64,000 bases of DNA from Lolium rigidum (Eukaryota > Streptophyta > Magnoliopsida > Poales > Poaceae): the NCBI RefSeq assembly GCF_022539505.1, contig NW_025899946.1, positions 1-64,000 of the forward strand. Reading direction: 5' to 3'. Shown here in pieces: positions 29,586-40,445 of this stretch. Every line of letters begins with the position of its first letter. Position 1 is the first letter of the stretch. The notes beneath the pieces were generated by a model. The model saw nothing but the letters and a program-made list of their open reading frames with translations. It searched no databases and was not told where the DNA came from. A program made the translations under genes and the position numbers.

Positions 29586-31793
29586 GAAAAATGCACCAAA
29601 TACATTCAAAACTGAAGTACTTATCAGTTCATGCACGAGTACACTTACATACACAACACGAGTACAACCATAGTAGTATAGCAAGTACGAAAAAAAATAT
29701 CTCAAAACCTATCAACATGGGATCTAGTTTTGAAGATCTCGACGAGAGGATCTCAAAAGTGAAAACGGTTCGTCATTTGGACTTACGGTTCTCAAGATAT
29801 TTCATTTTGAAAAACGAATCTATGAAAAAAAGGGAAAAAGTGACACAACCCAGCTCTTCTCTCTCCTTCCTCATCCCCACCTTGCTTCCCCTTGCGACAC
29901 GTGGCGAGCAGGGAGACTACTTACCAGGGATTTTCTGACACCACAACGCGCCACTTGTCGCATGCGGAGCGAGTTGTCTTCCCTTCGTGAAGGTCGGCTT
30001 TTTTTTAACGATTTCGCTGAGAAGCAGGTCCATGGTACCTCCCATCGAGAACATGCATGATCCAACCAAAGTTTGCAGAATTGTTTGCAACTATATCGCG
30101 GGGGTTGAGCAGGGGGATTTTGCATCTTGACCGAACTCATGAACCAGCAAAATGAATTATCCGAAATGCAAAATATATTTTGGTAACAGCCAAGGACAAG
30201 AGTTCCCACAAACATCTGTAATGTTTTATTAAAATGTACGAAACGAACTAAAGTATTTCTTATCAAATGGTCCAGAATAACATTCTTATCAATTATCAAC
30301 GTAGCGAGCACTAAAAGATGACACGTTTATACCCCAAATCCTGACTAAACACCATCTCACTTACGTTAATTGCATCCAACGAATGTGAGGCCTTCTTTAA
30401 AGCACGAGGATGGGCGCGAGCACAAGGACGCAAATGGCGTGAAAACGCGGGACAGGTAGCATGGTGGCGGGGCATGGCGATGGTGCTGCTGTGTGGATGG
30501 GCCCGTGCACTGGCGACGCTCACGGCGACCGCATCCAGTGTAATGGGTAGTGGTACTCACTAGCACCAGCTTCCGGTCCTTCTCGCTATTCTTGGTGGCC
30601 CTCCTTTGTCCTGCCTTTGCGGCAGGACAGGTGTGGCCTAATGTCCTGGATCTGAACAAGACCACTAAAATAGACGTATCATGGATGAACAAGCTAATTT
30701 ACCGAAAGGACCCTATTACGGTTTGCACAATCATACAAGAAGAATTAGAGCAATCCTAGAAGGAAATAGGCCACGATTCTTGAGAGGAGCTACGCTTCAA
30801 AATGAATCACTAAACTTGGTCCACACATACGATGAATATGGCATAATAGATTGCTAAACGGTTAATTTATAACGGACTTCAATTGTACATCTGCTTCAGT
30901 AAACACCACACATAATGACCTAACAGATTCCCTTTCAATGCATTTACAGTAGAAATGGGTAAACAGACATATTAGTATGGTCATCTCATAGCATAATTTC
31001 AAATGGACAGTAGCAGGGTATTTCAAAATATACCATGTGGAGTATCAGTTGTATTTTTTGGAAAATGAAACCATTTCTTGTCTTACACAGTTAGTTATCT
31101 GTGTACTTGAATTGAAGAAAACAAGAACGACAAGAAATCATGTTTCTAGTTGTTATCAGCGCAAGCAATGCTGTGATAAACATACCAATGCAGTGAAGCA
31201 GTAAGCCTTAAAGCAGAGAAATAACAAGCAAAGTTACACAGAAAATCCAAATTACTACTTTACTTATAACTTGAGAACATAGATCTGACTAAATAAAAAA
31301 GATGTCCCAGAATAAGTACCCAAGCAAATCATTCTGTTTTTAACAGCGAGTGCAGTAGTAACCAGTAACCACCATCAAGTCCTTGCTCTGCAGAATGCCG
31401 GTTCTTCTGTCTTTGAGGGAACACTCAAGATGGCATGCATAGAAAACAACAAGAATTTTGTTTGCACTTATTTTCCCTGAACTACAGAACAACTATAGGC
31501 TACGGCCCATGTTGTCATCATACTTGAAAGACATATACAACATAAACAGCGTCACAACTTTTCTTCCGCAGCAATGCTTGCGTACCCTGTAAACCAGCTT
31601 TAAGAAGAAATTCTTAAGAAGCTGTGCAATATAATCACAAGAGGTCACGAGCCTTTTCTGCACTGGGAAGATTTCTAAATGTACAAGTTTGTAGAGGAAA
31701 ATTTCGGAAAAATGACCCAAAAGCGTATAAACTTGAAAAATCATCGCCAATCTTTGATTTAATGAACTTAAATTTCAAAGATAATAATGCAAA
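29586..31793. other. Unassigned intergenic DNA
   Basis: No supportable gene. The block 30040-30200 resembles 48190-48330, downstream of the intact paralogue. AT-rich, unremarkable sequence follows to the end of the paralogue b remnant. Confidence 0.5.
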
Positions 31794-31871
31794 CTATATC
31801 AAGAACACTTGAGCATTAAAATGTCTACTGTGGCAGGACACTTCGTAGGAGCGAGCCACCCGGCGGCTTGT
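31794..31871 (-). pseudogene. Last codons of DUF1668-like paralogue b, displaced by copia insertion
   Basis: The minus strand reads SRRVARSYEVSCHSRHFNAQVFLI and stops at 31794-31796. It aligns with the C-terminus of the intact paralogue (SRRPASTYKVSRYNRYFDAQAFWM). The rest of the gene is on the far side of the copia element, ending ...GEPMVTS at 36678. The reading resumes exactly when the element and one target-site copy are ignored. Confidence 0.85.
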
Positions 31872-32180
31872 TGTTATAATCGAGATGCACAATAAACGAA
31901 GAACGAAAAGTAAAACACTGCAGGAGACACGAGATTTTAACGTGGAAAACCCTTGCAACACACAAGGGAAAAAACCACGGGCGCCAGCCAGCCAAACTTC
32001 ACTATTTCGGTGGTGTTTACAAACACCGTGAGTGTACAATGATGCGACAAAACCCTAGCGGCGGCTTACAGGGAATATATATAGACGGTGGCAACGATCC
32101 GTACCAAGCCTACCGGCGACGGGCCTCGCTCCGCTCGTCAGAAGTTAGCCTCTTCTTAGAATTTGGATCACAATATAACA
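31872..32180 (-). repeat. 3' LTR of copia element
   Basis: TGTTATAATCG...CAATATAACA on the plus strand; both ends are near-palindromic (TGTTATA/TATAACA). The polypurine tract adjoins at 32181-32191 (minus strand AAGGTGGAGTT). Confidence 0.95.
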
Positions 32181-32273
32181 AACTCCACCTTGAGACAAAT
32201 TCCTTGTAGCATGAACTTCAACAATCACCTGAATCAACAAAGAAAACACTTGCTGGCGCCAATAGCCACTTGG

Positions 32274-34079
32274 CTAAACAATTATACCAACCAAGCTTGA
32301 GCAAAGCTCAAACTTGGACACAGGGACAGGCTTAGTCATCATATCAGCAGGATTATCATGAGTACTAATCTTGCATACCTTCACTTTACCTTTTGCAACC
32401 ACATCTCTGATTACGTGGTACTTAATATCAATGTGCTTTGTCCTCTCATGGAACATCTGAACTTTAGTAAGATAAATAGCATTTTGACTGTCACTGAACA
32501 ACTTAATGCAAGAATTATCTCCACAAAGCTCAGCATATAAACCTTTCAGCCAAACAGCCTCTTTACCTGCCTCAGCAATAGCCATGTACTCAGCCTCAGT
32601 AGTAGATTGTGCAACAACATCCTGCAAAGTAGCCTTCCAGCTAACATCACATCCACCAACAGTAAACACATAACCTGTGAGGGACCTTCTCTTATCCAAA
32701 TCACCAAGCATAATCTGAATCCACATATCCGGCGAGCCCCTCACCAATCCTGCCAAACCTCAAGCAAGCTTTTGATGTGCCGCGAAGGTACCTGAAAATC
32801 CACCGAACAGCTTTCCAATGTTCTTTACCAGGATTAGCCATGTATCGACTGACCAAACTCATAGCATATGACAGATCGGGACGTGAACAAACCATGGCAT
32901 ACATCAAGGAACCAACAGCACTAGAATAGGGAACTCGAGACATGTACTCAATATCATCTTCAGAGCTAGGACATTGCAAAGTCGACAACTTGAAATGAGA
33001 AGCAATAGGAGTAGTAACTCGACTTTGCATCATGCATATTAAAACGATGAAGAACTTTCTCAATGTACTTTTCCTGACTAAGAAACAACAAACTAGACTT
33101 TCTGTCCCTTTTAATTTCCATGCCTAGTATTTTCTTAGCAGGACCAAGATCCTTCATCTCAAACTCACTACTTAATTGATTCTTTAAAATAGTGATCTCT
33201 TTCATGCTCTTGGCAGCAATCAACATATCATCAACATATAGCAGCAAATAAATAGGTGATCCATTAACAAACTTGATATACACACAACTATCATACTGAG
33301 ATCTCTCAAAACCATGTGTAAGCATAAATGAATCAAACCTTTTATACCACTGTCGTGGCGACTGTTTCAGACCATAAAGGGACCTCTTTAATTTGCAAAC
33401 AAGATCCTCCTTGCTTACCAGGCACAACATAACCTTCAGGTTGGTCCATATATATCTCCTCCTCCAACTCACCATGCAGAAAATCAGTCTTTACATCTAG
33501 CTGCTCAAGCTCAAGATCATGCATAGCAACAATACCAAAGAAAGCACGAATAGAACTATGCTTCACAACCGGGGAGAATACATCATTATAATCAACACCT
33601 GGAATTTGACTGAAACCTTTTGCTACTAACCTTGCCTTAAACCGTGGAGGCTCATTAGGAGACAAACCTTCCTTTCTTTTAAATATCCACTTGCAGCGGA
33701 CAGCCTTCTTTTGTTTAGGCAAGTGCACAACATCCCATGTGCCATTCTTCTCAAGCGATTGCATCTCTTCTTGCATCGCACCTACCCACTTCTCTTTATC
33801 AACCGAAGCAATGGCTTCAGTATATGTAGCTGGTTCAATATCATGCTCCACCTGTTCAGCACAACTCAAAGCATAATCAACAATATCACATTCTTGAATT
33901 AATCGGGTAGGAGGTGCAATATTTCTCCTAGGGCGGTCAGCAGCAATAGACCGTCCTTGTCGCTGAACAAAAGGTGGTGAAGGTGGAACATCATTATCAT
34001 CATTGTTGGTTTCGGGAACCACATTTTCATTCTCCTTTGCGTGCTCCACCTGCACGCCAATTCCGTGTCTGCTCATCAT
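32274..34079 (-). pseudogene. Copia pol: reverse transcriptase and RNase H (frameshifted)
   Basis: Reverse transcriptase and RNase H of the element. Read from 34079 downward: [69 protein letters not shown], then LYGLKQSPRQWY and the catalytic LLYVDDMLIAAKS in the next frame, RPDLSYAMSLVSRYM in a third and the RNase H end ([32 protein letters not shown]) in a fourth. At least three one-base shifts (near 33430, 32990 and 32740) divide it. It stops at 32274-32276. All catalytic motifs remain recognisable. Confidence 0.85.
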
Positions 34080-34597
34080 CGAAACATCAGGAGAATCAAT
34101 AGCATCGAAATATCGGTAGACGGACTATCATTAAACATAACCGCCTCATTAAAAACGACATTCCTGCTCAACACAATTTTCTTAGTTTCAGGATTCCATA
34201 ATCTATATGCCTTAACTCCTGAACCATAACCAAGGAAGATGCACTTAACAGCCCTTGGCTCCAACTTTCCATTATCAACATGAGCATAAGCAGTGCAACC
34301 AAAAACTCTCAAATCTGAATAATCAGCAGGCGAACCAGACCATACCTCAATTGGAGTTTTCTTATCAAGTGGAACAGAAGGTGACCTGTTGATGAGATAA
34401 CATGCGGTGGAGGCTGCTTCAGCCCAAAAACTTCTATGCATCTTTGCATTAGACATCATGCAGCGAGCCCTCGAAATAATGGTCCTGTTCATGCGTTCAG
34501 CCACGCCATTCTGTTGAGGGGTGTACGGAATGGTATGATGTCTTACCATCCCATCATTGCTGCAAAACTCATCAAATTCATTTGAACAAAATTCCAT
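34076..34597 (-). pseudogene. Copia pol: integrase C-terminal part
   Basis: Continues the integrase after a one-base shift at about 34600 that falls inside the DNG box holding the second catalytic Asp. HHTIPYTPQQNGVAERMNRTI carries the third catalytic residue (Glu in GVAERMN), followed by AAYLINRSPS-type and LRVFGCTAYAHV motifs and the FLGYG box. The frame ends at 34076 with another shift before the reverse transcriptase. Confidence 0.85.
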
Positions 34598-36327
34598 ACC
34601 ATTGTCGAGTACGGAGTATCTTAACCTTCTTTTCAGTTTGGGTTTCTACCATAACTTTCCACTTCTTAAAAGCATTAAAAACATCAGATTTATGTTTCAG
34701 GAAATATGGCCACACTTTCCTTGAGTAATCATCAATAATAGTAAGCATGTAATTAGCACCACCATTAGAAGTTCTACGGGACGGACCCCAAACATCAGCG
34801 TGTACATAATCTAAAATGCCTTTGGTGGTATGAACGGAAGCATTAAATTTTACTCTTTTATGCTTACCAAAGATGCAGTGCTCACAGAACTCAAGCTTAC
34901 CTAAATCGCAGCCATCGATTAGCTCTCTCTTTGTCAATTCTGCCATGCCAAGCTCACTCATATGTCCAAGACGATTATGCCAAAGGTTAGTCTTACTAGA
35001 TTCAACAGAACTAACAGCAGCAGCAATACCAGGCAAAGTGCTACCTCTAAGGACATATAATTTTGCAGAATTCATATCACCAATCATAATAATGAGAGAA
35101 CCTGATGATACCTTCAAAAGTTTGTTCCCACCTTTGTACTTGTACTCGTCACAATCAAGGGTACTCAAAGAGATCAAATTCCTCGCCATGGAGGGTATGT
35201 GTTTCACTCCTGTCAACGTGCGTGTCATCCCATCATGGGTCTTGATCTGAACAGAACCAATGCCAACAATGCTGCACTGCTTGTCATTCCCCACACGCAC
35301 AAAATATCCACTCTGCACAGACTCATAAAAACTGAACCAATCTTTGTTACAGCAAATATGAAACGAACATGCAGTATCAAGAATCCATTCATCATCACGT
35401 GAAACACATGCAGCCAAGACAGCTAAGCAATCTCCATCAGAACTATCACTACCATCATTACCAGTAACAACAGCAGCATCACCCTTACCGGTGACAACGG
35501 CAGGCTTACCATTACCATCATTATTTTTCGGTTGGTAAGTTTCGTTCCTTTTCTCCTTATTCTGCAGCTTCCAACAATCATCAATATTGTGGTTAGATTT
35601 CTTACAATACCTGCAGAACTTGTCACGTCCTTTGGACTTTGAGCGACCTCTGTCGCCCTTGCTCTTATCTCTGTTATTGTGGTAGTAGTTATCTCGCTGC
35701 TCAGGCCTGCCACGGACCTCTAATGCCTCCGCCTTGGAGGACGAACTTTCAGCCTGCACCATAAATTTCATTTTCTCCTTTTGTTGGAGAGCATCATAAA
35801 CTTCCGCGAGAGTTAGTTTGTCGCGGCTCAATAATATAGTGTCACGAAAATTACTGAAAGAATTAGGCAGCGAGCATAAAAGAAGAAGACCTAAATCCTC
35901 ATCCTCATACTTAACTTCTATAGACTGCAAATCATAAATAATCTCTTTCCAGGAAGATAGGTGATTCATTACCGAACCTCCCTCTTGCAACTTATGCGAG
36001 AACAGCTTCATCTTCACGTGCAATCTGCCTGTGAGATCCTTGGACAAACAGATCTCCTCTAGTTTGACCCATAACTCGGCGGTGGTTTTCTCCTGCAACA
36101 CTTCCTGCAGAATATTATTGGACGAGATGGAGTTGAATCAACGATAAAGCCTTACGGTCTTTCCGCTTCTCCGCATCGGTCCAGGCATCCTTTGCTTTCT
36201 CGCCGAAAGCATCGATCGCTTCATCCAGATCTGAAGATTGGGCGAGAATCGCCCTCATCTTCACTTGCCACAAAGCAAATCTCGTGGTGTAGTCCAGCTG
36301 CGGTAGATCGAACTTCAGCGACGACAT
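34578..36327 (-). pseudogene. Copia gag, protease and integrase N-terminal part
   Basis: Gag starts at 36325-36327 (MSSLKFDLPQLDYTTRFALWQVKM). An extra base near 36128 shifts the frame. The main frame then runs from 36101 through the UBN2-type gag (LHVKMKLFSHKLQEG), the knuckle CRYCKKSNHNIDDC, the protease active site WILDTACSFHICC (DTA instead of DSG or DTG, common in plant copia), the integrase zinc region (LWHNRLGHM ... CEHCIFGKHKRV) and the first catalytic Asp (HADVWGP, IDDYSRKVW). The lineage looks Tork/Tnt1-like. Confidence 0.85.
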
Positions 36328-36355
36328 CTCGTAAACCCTAGATCCAAAGAACACG

Positions 36356-36367
36356 GGCTCGATACCA
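36356..36367 (-). other. Primer-binding site of copia element
   Basis: The minus strand reads TGGTATCGAGCC, a variant of the tRNA-Met-complementary TGGTATCAGAGC, two bases after the LTR end. Confidence 0.8.
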
Positions 36368-36369
36368 CT

Positions 36370-36677
36370 TGTTATAATCGAGATGCACAATAAACGAAGA
36401 ACGAAAAGTAAAACACTGCAGGGGACACGAGATTTTAACGTGGAAAACCCTTGCAACACACAAGGGAAAAACCACGGGCGCCAGCCAGCCAAACTTCACT
36501 ATTTCGGTGGTGTTTACAAACGCCGTGAGTGTACAATGATGCAACAAAACCCTAGCGGCGGCTTACAGGGAATATATATAGACGGTGGCAACGATCCGTA
36601 CCAAGCCTACCGGCGACAGGCCTCGCTCCGCTCGTCAGAAGTTAGCCTCTTCTTGGAATTTGGATCACAATATAACA
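36370..36677 (-). repeat. 5' LTR of copia element
   Basis: 308 bp, partner of 31872-32180. It carries the minus-strand promoter; TATATATA is near 36571-36578. Confidence 0.95.
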
Positions 36678-37739
36678 CTCGTGACCATGGGCTCGCCTTA
36701 TTTCGCACGCTTGAGATGGAAAGTGGTCAACCGCAGAAGACATTTGCCGCCTTCACCCCAGCACTCCTTATCCTTACCTTTTCCCTTGTCCTCCGGACGC
36801 AAGCGCTCCATGAAGCAGTATTGACTACCTCCTTCGTCTACCGCTATCTGCACGAGCTTAGCGTCAACTTGCCTCCAACCAGCCCCATGGTCCTCGTTGA
36901 GGCGGAATAGATTCTCCTTGCTGACCTTCCACTTTGTCGGGTCGGAAGTGACGCTACCAGCACAGAGGTGCCCCGTCCGTCACACGAGGACCATACATGT
37001 TCACATCGAGATCGACGGCATGGAGGCCGACCCACGCATCTAGATGGCCGTCGTACTGAGCATGGCTGATGACCAGCATGTGCCACTCGCTGATCCGCCT
37101 CCATTTTCTGCTCGCCGTGCTGAAGGAGAAAGTCGCTCCCAGTGCACTCGTCTCCGTGGGCCTGATGGACACAAATAGGTCATGCTGCTCCGCCGCCGCC
37201 GGTGGTGATGCGTGGACAGCGTGTGCCGTGATGTATTTTGCCAAGAACTGGATCTTCGGAGGACTCTCGAAGTGGCTCCATAACCATGGCGAGGACTCTC
37301 TTGACAAGTGCTGCCAACCCCAGAACTCGTCTGCTTCGCTGTAGGCCGGATCGAGTGGATCTGTGGTCAGGCAGTGCAAGCTCCCCCCACCCGCGTGTTC
37401 CCACTCTTCATCAACCCAGTACAACCGAGGCTGAGGAGGCTGGGAGCCGATCATGTACAGGCGGTTCCCTACGGCCATTGCTGCTTTGTAGCCGAACCGG
37501 AGGCCACTTGGGATGTGAGCCTTAACGGTGAGCATCGCCGTCTTGGTGTCGTAGATGAGGACACCGCCAATGTCTGGTACATAGCGTTCCGCTAGCTTAG
37601 GGCTTATCATAGTGTCGCCTATAGCGACGATGCTGCTGCCCACGGCGGCCAACTGCACGCGCTTTCCAAGGGTCGTGTGCGCCACGCGGAGGACCGGAGG
37701 GTCCGGGGTCAGAAATGCTCCCTTGTTTCGCTCGATCAA
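36678..37739 (-). pseudogene. DUF1668-like gene, paralogue b (main part)
   Basis: Homologue of the intact gene at 49756-51141, aligning from PDPPVLRV through QLAAVGSSIVAIG, GVLIYDTKTA, NRLYMIGS, LHCLTTDP, PWLWSHFESPP, YITAHAVHASP, TFSFSTASRKWRR and HAQYDGHLDAWVGLH. The N-terminal leader and first 100 or so residues are missing; unrelated upstream bases supply the apparent start MIERNKGAF. An extra base in the C-run 36971-36974 shifts the frame (DG-HLCAG becomes DGAPLCW stop). Further on, an in-frame TAA precedes GEPMVTS, and the copia element interrupts the gene after 36678-36682. Pseudogene by four independent lesions. Confidence 0.85.
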
Positions 37740-37953
37740 AGGCCGCGACGACTCTCGAATCTGTTGATTTTGCGCTTTGCAGTTTTAAATGGGCTTTTTG
37801 GTGTGCTCTTCTTTGGTTTGGCCTGAACTGGATACAAAAGGGAAAATGCTTGAAATCCAGCGACCGATACCTCGCCCCAAATCGGTCGCTCTGTGGTAAC
37901 GCGTGTCTTAATGATGCAGCGCCGGAGCCCATCCACATCCCTTCCTTATCTTA
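37740..37953. other. Upstream flank of paralogue b
   Basis: Shares short blocks (TTCGCTCGATC, AAATGGGCTTT-TTGGTGTG) with the region upstream of paralogue a, which supports gene duplication including promoter DNA. It contains a 10-bp inverted repeat AGCGACCGAT/ATCGGTCGCT at 37859-37890. Confidence 0.5.
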
Positions 37954-39318
37954 GGGCATCTCCAACGCAGTGATCCTAACGGACGCGCTAGGCCGTCCGG
38001 TTTAGGCCGTTTGGATGGTCGCGCGGATACCCGGACAGCGGTCCGCGTCCGCGTGTCCGTTTGAGTAGCACGCTGCGCCCAACGTGCGGAAGCAACCCAA
38101 ACGTGAAGAAAATCAAAAAAAAGGAAAAATGTAAACCTAAACAAAATTGCATTAAGCATATGCCCTATTTTGAGCAAATTTGTACATAAGCCCTATTTTG
38201 GGCAAATTTAAACTACCAAAACAAGCCCTCTATATGGGCTTTAAAATTAAAAACAAATAAAAACCCTCTATTAGGGTTTGAGGAGGACGCGGTGGCCGCC
38301 TGTGCGCCGCCTAGTCCCTGTGGGCCTCGTCGTTGTCGCCGTCGATGACGTCCCCGGGCGGCGACGTGCTGTTGTGGCTCGACCGCGCCGGGGGACTCCG
38401 GCCACGGCGACCACAAGGCCTCCTCCCAGGCGGAGTGCGGGTCCGAAGTGGCCTGCTGCTCCGCCGTAGCAGCCTGGAGTTGCGCCTCCTCCCTGGGGCG
38501 CAGCTCCCTCTCCTGCCAGGCGAGGCACCTGTCCTTCTAGCGCCTCTCCTGCTCCGCGAGGCGCCTGGCTTCCTACCGCATCTCCTCCTCGCGGCGGAGC
38601 CTGGCCTCCTTGCGCCGCCGCGCCGCTGCGTCCTCCCGGTGGACCTGCTCGAGCAAGGCCCAGGCCTCGGCATCCTCGACCGTCTGCCGGGCCTCCTAAT
38701 CCATCGCGGAGGTGCGAATGGCCGCGGCGAGATGCGGCCACTTCGCCTCCTCCTCCACCGCGGACAGCGCCAGAGTGGCGCGCAGGTCGAGGTCTTCTTC
38801 CTCATCCGGCTTCGGCAGCAGCAGCGGCGTGGGTTGCGCCAATGCCGCGCCAACGCAGGCGGCCTCTCCGAGGTGGAGACCGCTGCGGTTTCCTCCGGCC
38901 CGCAACGCCGGCGCAGGACGGCGGCTACTGCTGGCCTCGCCATCGTTGGCGCCGGGAGCAAACCTTCTCTTCGGGGACATGGCGGCGGTTGCGCGTGCGC
39001 GCGGAACCGTCGAGTGGAGTGGAGTGAGGAGTGGGCTGGACAGGGACAGATCCCTCCCAGTCCACATTTAATATGGCGCCCGCTCCCACCGACAGCTGGG
39101 CCCAAGGGAGACGAGCAGGCGAGCAGGCGGACGCGAACAGACGCCATGTGCCATCCGCGGCCACGCAAACCTAGCCCAGATTTGGGCCGGGTTTGCATCG
39201 TCCCGGACACCGCCGCCATCCGCATTTGCGATGCGTGGCCGCGTTGGACCGCAAATTTTTCCGGTTGGACCCATCCGGACGCGCGGGCGTGGGATGGGTT
39301 GCCGCGTTGGAGATGCCC
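37954..39318 (-). mobile_element. PIF/Harbinger-like element, non-autonomous
   Basis: 1365 bp bounded by the inverted repeat GGGCATCTCCAACGC/GCGTTGGAGATGCCC and the 3-bp duplication TTA on each side (37951-37953, 39319-39321), which is the Harbinger pattern. The interior is GC-rich and carries one degraded minus-strand coding region but no recognisable DDE transposase. Strand is given by that coding region. Confidence 0.8.
38311..38980 (-). pseudogene. Degraded coding region in the Harbinger-like element
   Basis: From ATG 38978-38980 (MSPKRRFAPGANDGEASSSRRP) the minus strand encodes a low-complexity N-terminus, a predicted helical charged region (EARQTVEDAEAWALLEQV, ARLRREEEMR) and a tail with SAWEEALWSPWPESP. 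Three in-frame TAG codons interrupt it (the first at 38696-38698). A one-base shift near the end leads to SPPGDVIDGDNDEAHRD and a TAG at 38311-38313. I do not recognise the family. It could be the element's second (MYB-like or accessory) ORF or a captured host fragment. Confidence 0.5.
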
Positions 39319-39402
39319 TTACCTTCTTCCCTTATCCTGCCCACCCACGATCCCTCCTAGGCAGTAGCCTCCATGGATTTTCTCCTCCCGCCCCTCAAGC
39401 AG

Positions 39403-40444
39403 TGATAAGGGGTGGCCCGATCTTCTCGGTAAGCAACGGTGGTGATGATGATCACGGGGTGATGGCAGCGGAGAAACACGACGATGTAGTGGATGATAAC
39501 TTGTATGACGCAACGAGATCTCTCGATTGGTCGCTGTCGCCAATGCAACAGCTCTCAACCCTGCAAGATATTCGCAACTCCACACACTTGCGCACGTAGC
39601 CGCCGACCACGAAGCGGTAAGTTGCAACCGTCTAATTCCCAATGGAACAGCAGATCACACAAGACTTAAACAAGATCTACACAATATCCAAGCAATATGG
39701 TGTAGGGAATTCAATAGTTTTGCAGAGCAAACAACTAAGAACTAGGGTTTATCTTAAACGTGGTCTAAAGGAGCTAGGGGGTCGTCCAAGGCACTTATAT
39801 AGGCGTCCGGGACGAGTTCTGGTCGAAAGATACAAGTAAAACCGACCTAGAATAGATCTGGTCGAGACAGACTCGGACTGGTCCGGTCTGGAATCCGGTC
39901 GACCGGGCTGTGGACCGGCCGGTCCGGTTTGTGTTCGGTCAACCGGGCGGCAACCGGAAATTTGCGAAGTTTCCGGTTTCTGCCCGGTAGGATGCGCTCC
40001 CTCCGGTTGGCGGCCGGTCGACCGGGCCAGGGACCGGGCGGCCCGACGTGGGGGCCGGTCTGACCGGGCGCTGGACAGGCCTGGACTTCTTCTTCTCCTC
40101 TCGCGCATTCCTCCCGCTCCTCCCTCGCGCGTCCATGAGATATCTTCATGTCCAGCTCCTTGTCCAGCTTCACGTCCATCTTCACGTCTAGCTGCTCCTC
40201 TCCTCCTCGTGCGATGCTTCTCTCCTCTTCATACCTGATGATACATAAGTAATAGGACTTAGGTAGTATAAAGTTCTCATCAATCAAGGTATCGTTTAGG
40301 AACAAGTTCACCTGTTGTTTAAGTAGCTTCACACGAGCTCGTGTCATTGGTCCAATCCTGACTTCATTGGACTTGAGCTTCACAGCAGGTTCATCTTCAG
40401 TTGGTAATGACGGAGGTAGTAGTGAGGTAGGGATGTCCTCATCA
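39403..40444 (-). repeat. 3' LTR of CRM-type element
   Basis: 1042 bp; on the minus strand TGATGAGGACATCCC...CACCCCTTATCA. Its first part on the minus strand is an open frame containing GPMTRARVKLLKQQVN, which would extend pol. TATA-like TATATAA on the minus strand at 39795-39801. The right LTR carries an extra 11-bp copy of TTGGCGGCCGG. Confidence 0.95.
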
Positions 40445-40445
40445 T

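Larger units (their letters stand above)
31872..36677 (-). mobile_element. Complete Ty1/copia element, minus strand
   Basis: 4806 bp with two LTRs of 309 and 308 bp that differ by five transitions and one A-run indel. Target-site duplication CTTGT (31867-31871) and CTCGT (36678-36682) has one mismatch. On the minus strand: LTR, primer-binding site, gag with CCHC knuckle, protease, integrase, reverse transcriptase, RNase H, polypurine tract, LTR. It inserted into the 3' end of paralogue b. The coding region is broken by several one-base shifts although the LTRs are about 98 percent identical. Confidence 0.93.

Noticed and set aside
29124..29673. Open frames with repeated THTSTV or CTRLYL-type residues
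   Set aside because: Direct translation of the GTACAGTCGC minisatellite, present on both strands; no gene-like features.
38333..39367. 344-codon plus-strand Leu/Pro-rich frame
   Set aside because: Antisense shadow of the minus-strand coding remnant in the GC-rich Harbinger-like element.
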